From: Nymphalis io
Lineage: Eukaryota > Arthropoda > Insecta > Lepidoptera > Nymphalidae
Direction: 5' to 3'
NCBI RefSeq assembly: GCF_905147045.1
Contig: NC_065917.1
Span: forward strand, 1,690,501-1,754,500
DNA length: 64,000 nucleotides
Positions 20,171 through 29,731 of the stretch are shown piece by piece; position 1 is the first letter of the stretch, and every line of letters starts with the position of its first letter. Below the pieces are notes generated by a model. That model worked only from the letters and a program-made list of their open reading frames with translations, ran no database searches and was not told where the DNA came from. A program made the translations under genes and the position numbers.

Positions 20171-21449
20171 GATTCCTGCGGCTGAATCCTAGTAATAATA
20201 AAATGAATTCTAAGGGAATAAAGTTCCATCCAAGTTAAAATCTACAAATATGTATGTAGGTTATGATAAAAGTTACAAAATACTATTGTATGTGCTAGTA
20301 AATGGTATAAGAAATAGTACGGTGTGTCCACGCTTTGTCAATATAGACAAATTAACGGGCGAAGCCTCGGGTTAGCTACAATATATACAAACACAGCTAA
20401 TATTTTTCTACATATATAATATTTTTTCGCTGATCTTTATATTCATATAAGTATAAAGTACAATGCGCTCCTTTTAAAATGTCCTGATATATCCGCCATT
20501 TTGTCCTCGTTTAAGGCACTTGGAAATGACGGCATTCACTCGTATTCGTCCTGAATAAACTGTAAAAATAGACTTGTATTTACTAACAAAAACGGTACTT
20601 TTGATGTCTGCACATATTAACCTCAAGAAATATGTTTTAAAATTATTTTGTATGATATATGGAAACGGATAATATTATAAATACGTTTCAAATTAATAAT
20701 TTAAGCGTAGGCAAATTAATTACATTGAAAATTACATCAGCGACATCTAGTAACAACTTACTGAAATAATAAGTTTGACTATATCTTGCGTTTTTACTAA
20801 CTCTAAAATGACTTAGCAGTACCCGCAGCTGACAATAGATGGCGCTAATCTATTTTATTAAAAATAGCTTAAAAATAAAAATAGAAAATGTATTGTAAAA
20901 ATAGCAAATCCTAATATTATAAATACAAAAGTGTGTTCGTTTGTTTCGTTTTACTAAATGTGCTTGTAGAGATAGTTAAGGCTATATAAGACTTGGTTAT
21001 GATTTTAAAACTATACATAGGGAATATATATGATATAATATTATAATTTGATAAATATTGTCATACTAATGCCTTACGGTGTTTAAAAATATTAAGTGCG
21101 TTTACAGCGCGACTCGTGTCTCTCAAACCGAATATTCATATTAAAATGAACTGCAGTGCTATTCTGTAAGAACTAGCGTCATTAATCGCCTGTGAAATGT
21201 TGACATACTAATTTTGACGCGTGTAGTCCAACAGTTACCAATATTAATTGCACACTCGCTTTATCTTTGTAATCGAATTTAAAAATAGAAGTTATAGGCG
21301 CGTATGTTTTTATTTGTATTCACAGGCTCGGACTCAGAAATCCGAGGCACTTTGACATTACAGGCCTTGAATTTAAAAGTCCAAGCCTAGTTGTAACTCA
21401 AAAACGATTGATACGTAAACATAGACAGGAAAGCTTTAAAGTAACGTAA
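20171..21449. other. Non-coding stretch with Helitron scraps
   Basis: ACGGGCGAAGCCTCGGGTTA near 20356 looks like a Helitron 3' end, and ATCCTAATATTATAAATACA near 20908 like a 5' end. AGATGGCGCTAAT near 20838 is a word seen in several repeats here. No gene supported. Confidence 0.35.
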
Positions 21450-21600
21450 TATATATAGTTTCGCCCACTTAATGGAAGGGGAAAGGGGTATTTATTAAGA
21501 AGTAGTCCATTCTTCCTTGGGATTTAAGATTGAGTCGTATCAAATATCATCAAAATTAATTCAGTTATTCAGTGAAACCTTTATATAAAGAGCTATTTTT
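21450..21600 (-). mobile_element. Helitron-like mini element, diverged
   Basis: TAGTTTCGCCCACTTAATGG at the left and ATCATCAAAATTAATTCAG at the right follow the usual inverted layout. Confidence 0.35.
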
Positions 21601-21920
21601 ACATTTATAGTATTAGTATCGTATAATGTAATTAATAAATTAATCAAAGTCTAAATAATTAACCGCCAAAACCCAGAATCCTTAATAGAAAGCATTATAT
21701 AACCGCCATTGTTTTGAGCAAATCAATGTACTTTATCAACGAAATTCTTCGTGCATTGTTTGACGTTACAATCGGAGCAAGGAGAGTTAAAATTGATTTG
21801 TCAGCCAGTACCAAAAAATTTTTGTCTCAACCGGTTGTGTGTGACCGTTTTTATATTCAACAAGATTTGAACTAAAATATACGCATAAGGTAATTAGTTT
21901 TTATATTTATTTAACTTGTG

Positions 21921-22242
21921 GCTTAGCAAGCCCCTCTAGATAGGTATAACTTATTCTACCGTAAAACAGCAGTACTTGGTATTGTTCAGTTCCGGTTTAA
22001 AGGGTGAGTGAGCCAGTGTAATTACAGGCACAAGGGACGTAACATCTTAGTTCCCATTTCCCAAGGTTGGTGGCGCATTGGCGAAGTATGCAATGGTAAC
22101 ATTTCTTACAATGTGAATTGTCAATGTCTATGGGTGTGGGTGACCAATTACCATCAGGTGGCTCATATGCTCGTCCGTCTACTTATACTATAAAAAAAGA
22201 GTGTAACTACAGGCACAAGTACACATAACATATTTGTTCCCA
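21921..22242 (+). mobile_element. Family A element plus a second scrap
   Basis: The main copy runs 21921-22198 with ACCGTAAAACAGCAGTACTT, CCAAGGTTGGTGGCGCATTG and CTATAAAAAAAGA. A second small piece (GTGTAACTACAGGCACAAGT) follows at 22201-22242. Confidence 0.65.
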
Positions 22243-22579
22243 AGTGTTTGGGGTTACCCAGTACGGTAGTATTGATACTGTGAGACTTTAAAATATTATA
22301 TTTATATTAATAAATTGGTTAGAACTTATTAAGTATTTACAAAAAACATTGTTACAGCGCGATGTAAAATACATCTAGCGCCATCTATTGATGAAAAAAT
22401 AAAATAAAAATAATATTTGGCATAATGTCATTTGATCTTGAACACCAAGGTTGGTGTATTAAGATGCGTTTTCACGTCTTAACTGAACCGATCGTCATGA
22501 AACTTTGCATACACTTTGTTAGGGGTACATAAGAGGATATTAAGAACCTAATATCCGAACTTACCCGCTGAATATAGTG

Positions 22580-22672
22580 TATAATATTTCTTTCAGGATT
22601 TTGAACTTTTTACCACAAAACTTTATCAACTGTAAACGAATTTATATTAAAAATTACGGTACCACCTCAACA
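22580..22672 (+). other. Probable 5' untranslated part of the Kazal-like gene's first coding exon
   Basis: TATAATATTTCTTTCAG (22580-22596) is a good splice acceptor, suggesting an upstream non-coding exon that was not located. The following 76 bases lead to ATG at 22673 in the context CAACAATGA. The frame is also open upstream of the ATG, so an N-terminal extension cannot be strictly excluded. Confidence 0.45.
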
Positions 22673-25600
22673 ATGAAATACCAAATCATATTCCTACCAT
22701 TTTGGGTGATAAATTGTTCGCACACACAACGAAACGACTCGGATGTTTTCATAACGTACGCTGGGCACAGTGATGTTGAACGGGAAACTGTGCAAAAGCA
22801 AAAGATAGATATAGATAAAGCACCGGGAACAACAGATAATGTTGCCACAGAGGATATTGTGTTCATACCGAATGACAAACCGGTGATTCGTAATGATGAT
22901 ACGATTAAAATTGATGACGTCATCAATACAAGAAGGGTAGTTGATATGATGAGGGATTCTGCAATGACTGGTGTGTACAGTACAAGATATGAAAAACAAA
23001 TATTCGATTTATATACATTCCATACGATTCGCTAATATCTCGGCTGTATTACACACTGCAAACAGTTCTCGAGTAATATATCTCTATATATAACACGACA
23101 CTGTTACACTTGACTACTTATATATACTTTAGTTTTACTTACAACTTCGCCGATATTCAAAAAGCATTTTTTTTTCATATATCCATATGAATATCATAGA
23201 TTTATTGTAACGGTTTAAGAACTAATTTTACAAAAAAAGAATACAATTAATTTTAAAAAATTTTAAAAAGTAATATTTACATACTAAATTTTCACTAACC
23301 CGCATTGGAGCAGCGTGGTGGAATAAGCTCCAAACCTTCTCCTCAAAAAGAGGAGAGGAGGCCTTTAGCCGAGCAGTGGGACATTCACAGGCTGTTACGG
23401 TTACGGTACTAAATTTTTACTATTTTATAATGAGGTAATAATTTTTGTATATGTCATAACTGTTTGTCTTCCTTAGATTAAATAAATAAATATTATATAC
23501 CACACACGGGAGGTAAATATTAATAAATAACATTATAAATGAAATTCTTCATTTAAAGTAATGTGGGTATGACAAAACACATGCAATTTCACGTATCCTG
23601 TGTATTATAGCAATTAGATAACAATTAACCCCGTCCGTTATGTTCTGCAAGTATCTTAATGCAGGGTTCTCTAGAAGTTTTCACGGTAGCACGCGAAAGC
23701 GATCCCGTGGCGCTCCTCGTTAAGGCGGAAAGGGTACCGCTGGTTTTTTAGTAGGTTTTCCGATGTTCGGAGCGCATTCGGCGCCTTTGACACCGGCGAG
23801 CCCCACATACCCTGTTCCCGTGGGGGAACGCGTAACGCGTTTTTCCAGAAGGTTTGTCTGGAAGAGATCATTATTTGAGTGATAAGACCGCCCCTTGCAT
23901 GCATCATATTACAGTCCGCAATTAAGTTTATATAGCATTCTATTCTATTGTTAAGTTTTTGTTTTTACTTTTTTACTTGTGAGTGCAATAAAGTTATTTA
24001 ATAATAATAATAATAAACTTATTGTCTTTAGCTAATTTACGAATTATATTTTATAAAAATAATACAGTACAATAATAAATTATAATCAAATAAAAAGGTA
24101 GAATAGTCACTAATAGAATTAAATGAAACTCTTAAAACAAAAATAACGTAAATGCAGAGATCGCCTAGTTGGATATAACGTGTCAATCTTAACCGATGGT
24201 CGCTAAGCCCGGGCAAGCACCACTGAAATTTCATGTGCTTAATTTGTGTTTATAATTAGTCTCGTGCTTGACGTTGATAGAAAAATCGCGAGGAAACCTG
24301 CATGTGTCTAATTTCACAGAAATTCTGCCACATGTATATTCCACCAACCCGCATTAGTGCAGCGTAGTGGAATATGATCCAAACCTTCTCCTCAATAAAG
24401 GAGGAGAGGCCTTAGCCGAGCAGTGGGACATTCACATGCTGTTACTTTAATTTACTTAAAAACATTATCTTTCAGTTATTAACTAGAATACCGTAGTAAT
24501 TCCTATTATTTTAATAACTGACAGAATTCGTATAATTTCACAGAAAAACCAAATCAAGATATTTTATTCATAACCGGAAAAAATAATGAAAACAACGAAG
24601 AACAGAAGATAACAAAGAAAAAGGTCAATAATGAATCGAATATTAAAAGTAATCATAGAATAAAATACAAACTCGACTGTACAAATCTTGATTGCAACAA
24701 TACGGTTCAGTCAATCTGTGGAGGAAGGAGGGAAAATAGCCAGTGGAAATTCAGACTGTTCCTCAATGATTGCTATTTCAGGAAAGTCAACTGTGGATTC
24801 CAATATGCCGTGAATAGTGAGTACTAGTTTTCGCCAGAAAGAAAAGCTAGTTTGAAGTACCTTATGGAGCCACGACTTCAGTTTAACGGGAACTTTAAAT
24901 AATTTTCAATAAGACCAGTTCACAATTATTTTGAATTTTCTTTAAAATAGCAATTATAATATGTCCCGCATGCATTATTGTATAACAACCAATAGTTCCT
25001 CTTATTACTGACAATTTTAAATTTATTTAAATTACGATATCATGTTCTGAATTTATTTATAAAGACCAAACAATCGAACCAAGAATTTCTATTACATATA
25101 GACATTGGCGATGATTTTTTTTTACACTTAATAGGCAAGCGCTTGACCGTTGACTTGCCTAATCTTAAGGATCGACACGGTCTAAGATGTAGCACGCTTG
25201 CCTAAAAGAAAACTGTTCTCTCTGGATTTGAAGACACACAGGTTTCTTTAAGGTGGTATTTTAAGACTATTTTTCTTTATAGGGTATGATATAGTTACAA
25301 TGGACAAATGCGATAATATCGGAGGTCACTATCCTAAGGTGCCATACAGCTATAGACCGATGTCAATATTTCAACCGAAAGAGTTAAGAAACAACGAGAC
25401 CAGAAGAAGTTTTGTATCAAGAAGGTAATACAGGACTGTTGATATTCTTTTAAAATAACGAATTTTCAATATATCTACGTACATAGATCAATATCGACTT
25501 TATTAAAAAAAAACAATAAGTCATAACAAAATAAAAATAAAAAAAGCCGAGATGTTTTGGTTAGAATGCGTGAATCGTAACCGATAATCGTGGGTTCCAA

Positions 25601-27741
25601 CCCGGGCTATGTTTATAATTCATCTCGTGCTTAACATCTCGTACCAACCCGCATTGGAGCAGCGTGGTGGAATAAGTTCCAAACCTTCTCCTCAAAAGGG
25701 AGGCCTTAGCCCAGCAGTGGAACATTAACAGGCTGTTTCTGTTACTGTCATAACAAAAATTTTGGAAAACATGATTCCACCCAGTATCAACTCCAGACGC
25801 CTTCATCTCGTCAAGTGTCAACGATACATATGTAATCTTTAACAATTTTTGTATATAAAAGCTTTTGATTTTAAAAATGTTTAAAATCTATAATTGTTTT
25901 GTTTTTGATTTAAACTTTAAATATATAAAGCAATATATATATATATTACTATATACGAAGTATATAGTACACGCACACACAAAGGAGTAGAGCGGAGAGA
26001 CATGACGTCATAAGAGAGCGTCATGACGTTTGCCGTCACGGCACACGTTTGCCGTCTTACTCCCGCGACAATAGAAGTTTCGCAACAATAACCACTTCAC
26101 ATGCATATGTTTGCGTTCTTAAAATATTCAACCGATTATGATCAAACTTTGATGAGCTGTTCATTTTTCTTAGTGTTTGTCTTTAAATATAAACTCTAAT
26201 CGAGCGAAACCGATATAGCTAATAGACAATAATAAAGCATTGAGTTCGTATTCGTTGATTTTTATTTAGGATAAATAGTAAATTTAATTGTATTTGATTA
26301 ATATAATAATAATAATGTCCTCCAGACCAATTTCCGCCACGGCGGCCAATCTCAAGAGAGATTAGTCAACTACGCAGGAGATATTATAGTGCACAAGTGT
26401 GTGCGCAAACACAGGTGCACTCTCTATTGCCTAACTCTCATAATCCGATGGGACGGCAATCCGACACGACCGGAAAGAGTTCAGGCGCAGGACCAACGGC
26501 TTTACGTACTTTCGGATGCACGGGAGTGTACACACTTTCAACTTCCAGACTTCAGGCTGCTACTGAGAATTTTCTGATAGAAAAACCCAACAACTTTTTA
26601 TTAGCCCGGGTCTACGGCCTTATATCAAGTCACTAGACCAACTGGCAGTCCTGGGCAGTAATTAACATATTTATATGTATAAAAAAGAGTAACTACTGAT
26701 TTGCTTGCCGGTTCTATCGGTAGAATCTACATTTAAAACTGTTGGCTTTACAATTAATTCAATACATAATGAAAGGAATATTACGGTTTATATACCTTTA
26801 AATTGAAATAATTTTACAGGTCTTTGAGCTTGGGTATAGACGGGGCTCACTGTGAGCACACATGCCCGATATCCTGCACAGAGGATTACGATCCCCAGTG
26901 CGCTGTGTCCAGCGCTGGGCAAAGAAAGGTCTTCATAAATCATTGCAAATTGGATCAGAGCTCTTGTATTCAAAATGTTGGTAAGTTATTATAGAGAGCC
27001 AAGTACAGGCACAAGGCATAACATCTTAGTTGCCAAAGCTGGTGGCGCGTTGGTGATGTAATATAATATTTCTTGCAATGAAAAAGGCTAAGACGGTGGT
27101 GACCACATTTCAGGTCGGTCATTTGTCAGTCTACCTACTAATCATTTGTTATTAATCACCACTAGTTATATACTTCTATCTTTTCTTTTTATCGCTGGTA
27201 AAACGCGTTACGTTTCCCCATGGGAATAGTGCGCCCCGAACATCGGAATACCCACTAACAAACCAGCGGTACCCTTCTTATCAAGGAGCGCCACGAGATC
27301 GCTTTCGCATGATACCATGAAATAACTTCTATCCTGCTGAACCGATAGCCTTGACCATTTTTATATATACGAGCAGGACAACCTCTTCAAGTATTATAAA
27401 TATACACTAATATTACAAATGCGAAAGTAACTCTGTCTGTTTGTCTTTCTACCACGGCTCAAATACTGAACCGATTTGGATGAAATTTGGTATAAACCTA
27501 GCTTGAAATCCAAGAAAGGACGTAGGCTAGTTATACCTAACAATTAACGTCCCCCCCCTCCAGTACCACGGGCAAAAATTAGTATTATTTTTTTTTATTT
27601 TACTTTTCAGCTTGGTATCGTCGACCGCTGTCCGAATGTGTCGGTGGAAAGAAGGCCGACATGAATCAAAACAGAGGGTTCATATCCTGGATGCAGCGTG
27701 TCGGTATCATCGATAGAAACGGGAGACTAGTGCTGTCCTGA
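22673..27741 (+). CDS. Secreted protein with two Kazal-like domains, five coding exons (334 aa)
   Basis: Coding exons are 22673-22970, 24544-24816, 25283-25424, 26820-26980 and 27611-27741. Every intron has GT-AG ends (phases 1, 1, 2, 1) and the joined frame is open to TGA at 27739-27741. Residues 1-18 look like a signal peptide (hydrophobic 5-13). Residues 20-140 are a polar, lysine- and asparagine-rich linker. Domain 1 has six cysteines at 145, 150, 158, 176, 183 and 200. Domain 2 starts CPISCTEDYDPQC and has six at 253, 257, 265, 280, 287 and 301, plus an extra Cys249. The C2-x7-C3 and C4-x6-C5 spacing in both domains and FLNDC/FINHC fit the Kazal fold of serine-protease inhibitors. The residues at the usual P1 site (Asn152, Glu259) are not trypsin-like, so inhibition of trypsin-type enzymes is doubtful. 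Target, tissue and symbol are unknown. The exon structure is inferred without transcript data. Confidence 0.82.
23020..23215 (+). repeat. Family F repeat in intron 1
   Basis: Shares ATACGATTCGCTAA, ACAGTTCTCGAGTAATATAT, ATCTCTATATATAACACGAC and ACTTTAGTTTTACTTACAA with copies at 39512, 51250, 53495, 57312 and 57785. It starts next to the dead end of the exon 1 reading frame, which supports the exon ending at 22970. Confidence 0.65.
23297..23405 (+). mobile_element. Family B SINE, 3' part, in intron 1
   Basis: From AACCCGCATTGGAGCAGCGT to GAGCAGTGGGACATTCACAG and the ending GGCTGTTACGGTTACGG. 5'-truncated. Confidence 0.7.
23480..24110 (+). repeat. Family M repeat split by a 380-bp insertion, intron 1
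   Basis: Left part 23480-23625 (AATGTGGGTATGACAAAACA) and right part 24010-24110 (TTATTGTCTTTAGCTAATTT) are continuous in the copy at 56905-57110, so something was inserted here between about 23626 and 24009. Confidence 0.6.
23626..24009 (+). mobile_element. GC-rich inserted element with (AAT)n tail
   Basis: Contains CGCGAAAGCGATCCCGTGGC, GTACCGCTGG, TTCCGATGTTCGGAGCGC and CGTGGGGGAACGCGTAACGC, then an AT-rich part ending in AAT repeats. An inverted relative lies in intron 4 at 27190-27325. Probably the 3' end of an unidentified LINE; no protein recognised. Confidence 0.55.
24156..24447 (+). mobile_element. Family B SINE, near full length, in intron 1
   Basis: Diverged tRNA head (GAGATCGCCTAGTTGGATAT), good body and tail (CCGAGCAGTGGGACATTCAC). 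The B box is degraded (TAAGCCCGGGCAAGC). Confidence 0.7.
25128..25205 (-). mobile_element. LINE 3' scrap (group L2) in intron 2
   Basis: ATAGGCAAGCGCTTGACCGT and GTAGCACGCTTGCC match the extreme 3' end of the LINE at 28180 and 45540. Confidence 0.5.
25546..25749 (+). mobile_element. Family B SINE with internal deletion, intron 3
   Basis: Head with GTGGGTTCCAACCCGGGCTA, then about 90 bases of body missing, then CAGCAGTGGAACATTAACAG and the tail. Confidence 0.7.
25940..26085 (+). mobile_element. ATGACGTCAT-bearing dispersed repeat, intron 3
   Basis: Contains CGAAGTATATAGTACACG, GAGACATGACGTCATAAGAG, GCGTCATGACGTTTGCCGTC and CTCCCGCGACAATAGAAGTT. Same segment as 7993-8250, 34145-34250 and 46890-47180. 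Single, unexpanded motif here. Confidence 0.6.
26303..26652 (-). mobile_element. Family C SINE, near full length, intron 3
   Basis: Minus strand with the ATT tail at the left (AATAATAATAATGTCCTCC) and the tRNA-like head at the right (AGTCACTAGACCAACTGGCA). The head is partly damaged. Confidence 0.8.
26995..27147 (+). mobile_element. Family A 3' part, intron 4
   Basis: GTACAGGCACAAGGCATAAC, GCTGGTGGCGCGTTGGTGAT and GGTGGTGACCACATTTCAGG. Diverged. Confidence 0.6.
27190..27325 (-). mobile_element. GC-rich element relative, intron 4
   Basis: AACGCGTTACGTTTCCCCAT, CGAACATCGGAATACCCACT and CCACGAGATCGCTTTCGCAT are the inverted counterparts of the insertion at 23626-24009. Confidence 0.6.
27418..27580 (+). 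mobile_element. Helitron-like 5' piece, intron 4
   Basis: ACTAATATTACAAATGCGAA, TACTGAACCGATTTGGATGA and ATTTGGTATAAACCTAGC are the usual start of the small Helitron-like elements of this genome. Confidence 0.5.
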
Positions 27742-27820
27742 ACGATATTATTGTGATAGTGACGTAATACACAAAAATATTTATCAATAATAACTTTTTG
27801 TTTTTATATAAAAATGTTTT

Positions 27821-27826
27821 ATTAAA
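27821..27826 (+). promoter_or_regulatory. Possible polyadenylation signal of the Kazal-like gene
   Basis: ATTAAA 80 bases after the stop codon. No AATAAA is present in the 100 bases after the stop, so this variant is the best visible candidate. Confidence 0.35.
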
Positions 27827-27864
27827 ATCAACAGCCTCTAAATATCTCAATAATGGGTTACGTT

Positions 27865-27998
27865 TGGAATTTATTCCATCACGCTACACAAAGAAACACA
27901 TTTGACACGTGCAGCTTTCCACACGACTCTATCACCGAGCACGATATATATTATAAACTCAAACTAAGTATAATACGAAATTGCACTGATGCTTGCAG
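27865..27998 (-). mobile_element. Family B remnant, strongly diverged
   Basis: AATTTATTCCATCACGCTAC and GAGCACGATATATATTATAA follow family B order on the minus strand. Confidence 0.4.
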
Positions 27999-28179
27999 CA
28001 CTTCATCAGGTAAAACCTTAAGATCTACACGGGATCAGAAAACGTGTATAAGAGTCGGACCGAATCTTCGGCTTCGGCCATCTTCGGCAATCTTCGGCCT
28101 TCGACGAGTGAGCGCCGAAATTGAACGAAATATTACGATTGCGGGAAAATACAATGGAAGACCTTAGAACATCGGCGTA

Positions 28180-28560
28180 AGGTTGCCTGTCTGTCGGTAT
28201 TCTACAGGATATATTTCGGAGTGTGCTCAGGAAGTATTTAATTTGGTTCTCTCGTCACCTTTTTACCATAGAACTGCGAATCATCGAAACGATCACCTCC
28301 CGTACGTAGTTAACGTATTTATGACACGTACGAAACGATTTGCTTCCTCGTTTCTGATACGCACCGCCAAGATCTGGAATACCCTCCCGACCTCCGTTTT
28401 CCCCACCACCTACAATATGGGTACCTTCAAGTCTAGAGTGAATAGGCATCTTCGAGGCAAGCGTGGCCACCTAAGACTGTATCATCACTTTCCATCAGGT
28501 GTGATAACAGTCAAGCGCTAGCCAAGGCGATGTGACCAATTAAACGTATTATTATTAGTA
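28180..28560 (+). mobile_element. LINE 3' end fragment (group L2) with C-terminal coding remnant
   Basis: The reading frame to 28521 carries FYHRTANHRNDHLPYVV, TRTKRFASSFLIRTAKIWNT and FPTTYNMGTFKSRVNRHL, the C-terminal tail of a lepidopteran-type LINE reverse transcriptase. It is followed by the 3' motif CACTTTCCATCAGGTGTGAT and a short ATT tail. It lies just downstream of the Kazal-like gene but is unrelated to it. Truncated at the 5' end, hence dead. Confidence 0.78.
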
Positions 28561-28867
28561 TTTTGCCTTATTTATTTAACTATACACTTGCTAATTGTCT
28601 TTGAGTTATCTGACATAGACCTTACTCACAAGCCTTGTGTGTGGCAACTAATCAAGGATATTGAAAAGATCATAGACAATTCATTAATTTTTTAATAATT
28701 TCACATATTCGTAACAGTAAATAAATATTAGAATTGACATAATCATTGGACATCATAAATATTTTTAATAAAAATCCTTATTTTATTCACTTAGTGTGTT
28801 AAAATCAAATAATCTATGGTTTGGCTTTAGTGGCACTAATACAATAACTGATCTATAGTTAAAGATG
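28561..28867. other. Non-coding stretch, nothing recognised
   Basis: AT-rich; no gene or repeat identified. Confidence 0.4.
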
Positions 28868-28988
28868 TTTACTAACATCAATCAATCAATCAACTGCCAA
28901 TCGTTGTCCACTGCTGAACATAGGCCTCTCCCAAGGTGCGCCAAAGCTCCCTGTCCTCCGCTATTATATATGTCTTCCTATTTACTAA
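28868..28988 (-). mobile_element. RTE-1 3' fragment (5'-truncated)
   Basis: 28876-28961 matches the last about 85 bp of RTE-1 on the minus strand with one apparent substitution, including the ATCA (TGAT) tail repeats. TTTACTAA occurs just before it (28868-28875) and again at 28981-28988, separated from the fragment by 19 unmatched bases. This may be a target duplication with filler DNA. Confidence 0.8.
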
Positions 28989-29159
28989 TAGCTTCTCATA
29001 AATCGTGTGAACTAATAGGTTCTAAAAGGCTTTTAGCGGACACTTAGTCTAGACCGAAATTCAGTTTATTGGGAGCTTGAGGAACATTTCATTATGTTTA
29101 AGATAAAATCATATTTTTTTTTTCCTTCAGTAGTTTTTTACGAGCTTTGGAGTTCTCAG

Positions 29160-29466
29160 TAACAGCCTGTGAATATCCCACTGCTGGGCTAAGGCCTCTT
29201 TTCCTCTTTTTTTTGAGGAGGTTTTGGATCTTATTCCACCACGCTGCTCCATTGCGGGTTGGTGGAATACACATGTGGAAGAATTTTAGAGAAATTTGAC
29301 ACATGCAGGTTTCCTCACGATGTTTTCCTTTACCGTCAAGCATGAGATGAATTATAATAACAAATTAAGCACATGAAGATTCAGCGGTGCTTGCCCGGGC
29401 TTGAACCCATGATCATCGGTTAAGATTCACGCGTTCAAGGCCATCACCACTGGGCCATCTCGGCTT
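29160..29466 (-). mobile_element. Family B SINE, near full length
   Basis: Minus strand: head with TGGCCCAGTGGTGATGGCCT (a small insertion in the A box region), B box area GGTTCAAGCCCGGGCAAG, body, and tail with CTTAGCCCAGCAGTGGGATA. Confidence 0.75.
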
Positions 29467-29668
29467 TTAGAGTTACCAATTAAAAAAATCTTTAAACATG
29501 CTTTATATATGTTTTTATCAAATGTTCACGCGAACATTTATAATGAAAAAAGCCACATATATACTTAACAGTATTAATAATAAATAAAATACCGTCAGTG
29601 TTTTTCTTTCAATACTCAGTTTTTTTTGGAAATATGTAACCGGAAATAGTTTTTGAGATATTGTCATA

Positions 29669-29731
29669 TGACTCCTCAAAAACGGAGAGGAGGCCTTAGC
29701 CCAGCAGTGGGACATTTACAGGCTGTTACTG
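29669..29731 (+). mobile_element. Family B SINE 3' end only
   Basis: GAGAGGAGGCCTTAGCCCAG, CAGTGGGACATTTACAGGCT and GTTACTG. A clear example of the tail shared with the RTE elements. Confidence 0.75.

Noticed and set aside
19987..20238. Histidine/threonine-rich 83-codon frame
   Set aside because: Translation of the CA microsatellite.
22577..22672. N-terminal extension of the Kazal-like protein upstream of Met at 22673
   Set aside because: There is no ATG in that frame after the acceptor at 22596, and the ATG at 22673 directly starts a plausible signal peptide. An upstream coding exon is not fully excluded.
22971..23035. Continuation of the first Kazal-gene exon to the stop at 23035
   Set aside because: Reading through runs into family F, whereas splicing at 22970 joins in frame to the cysteine-rich exon with GT-AG borders.
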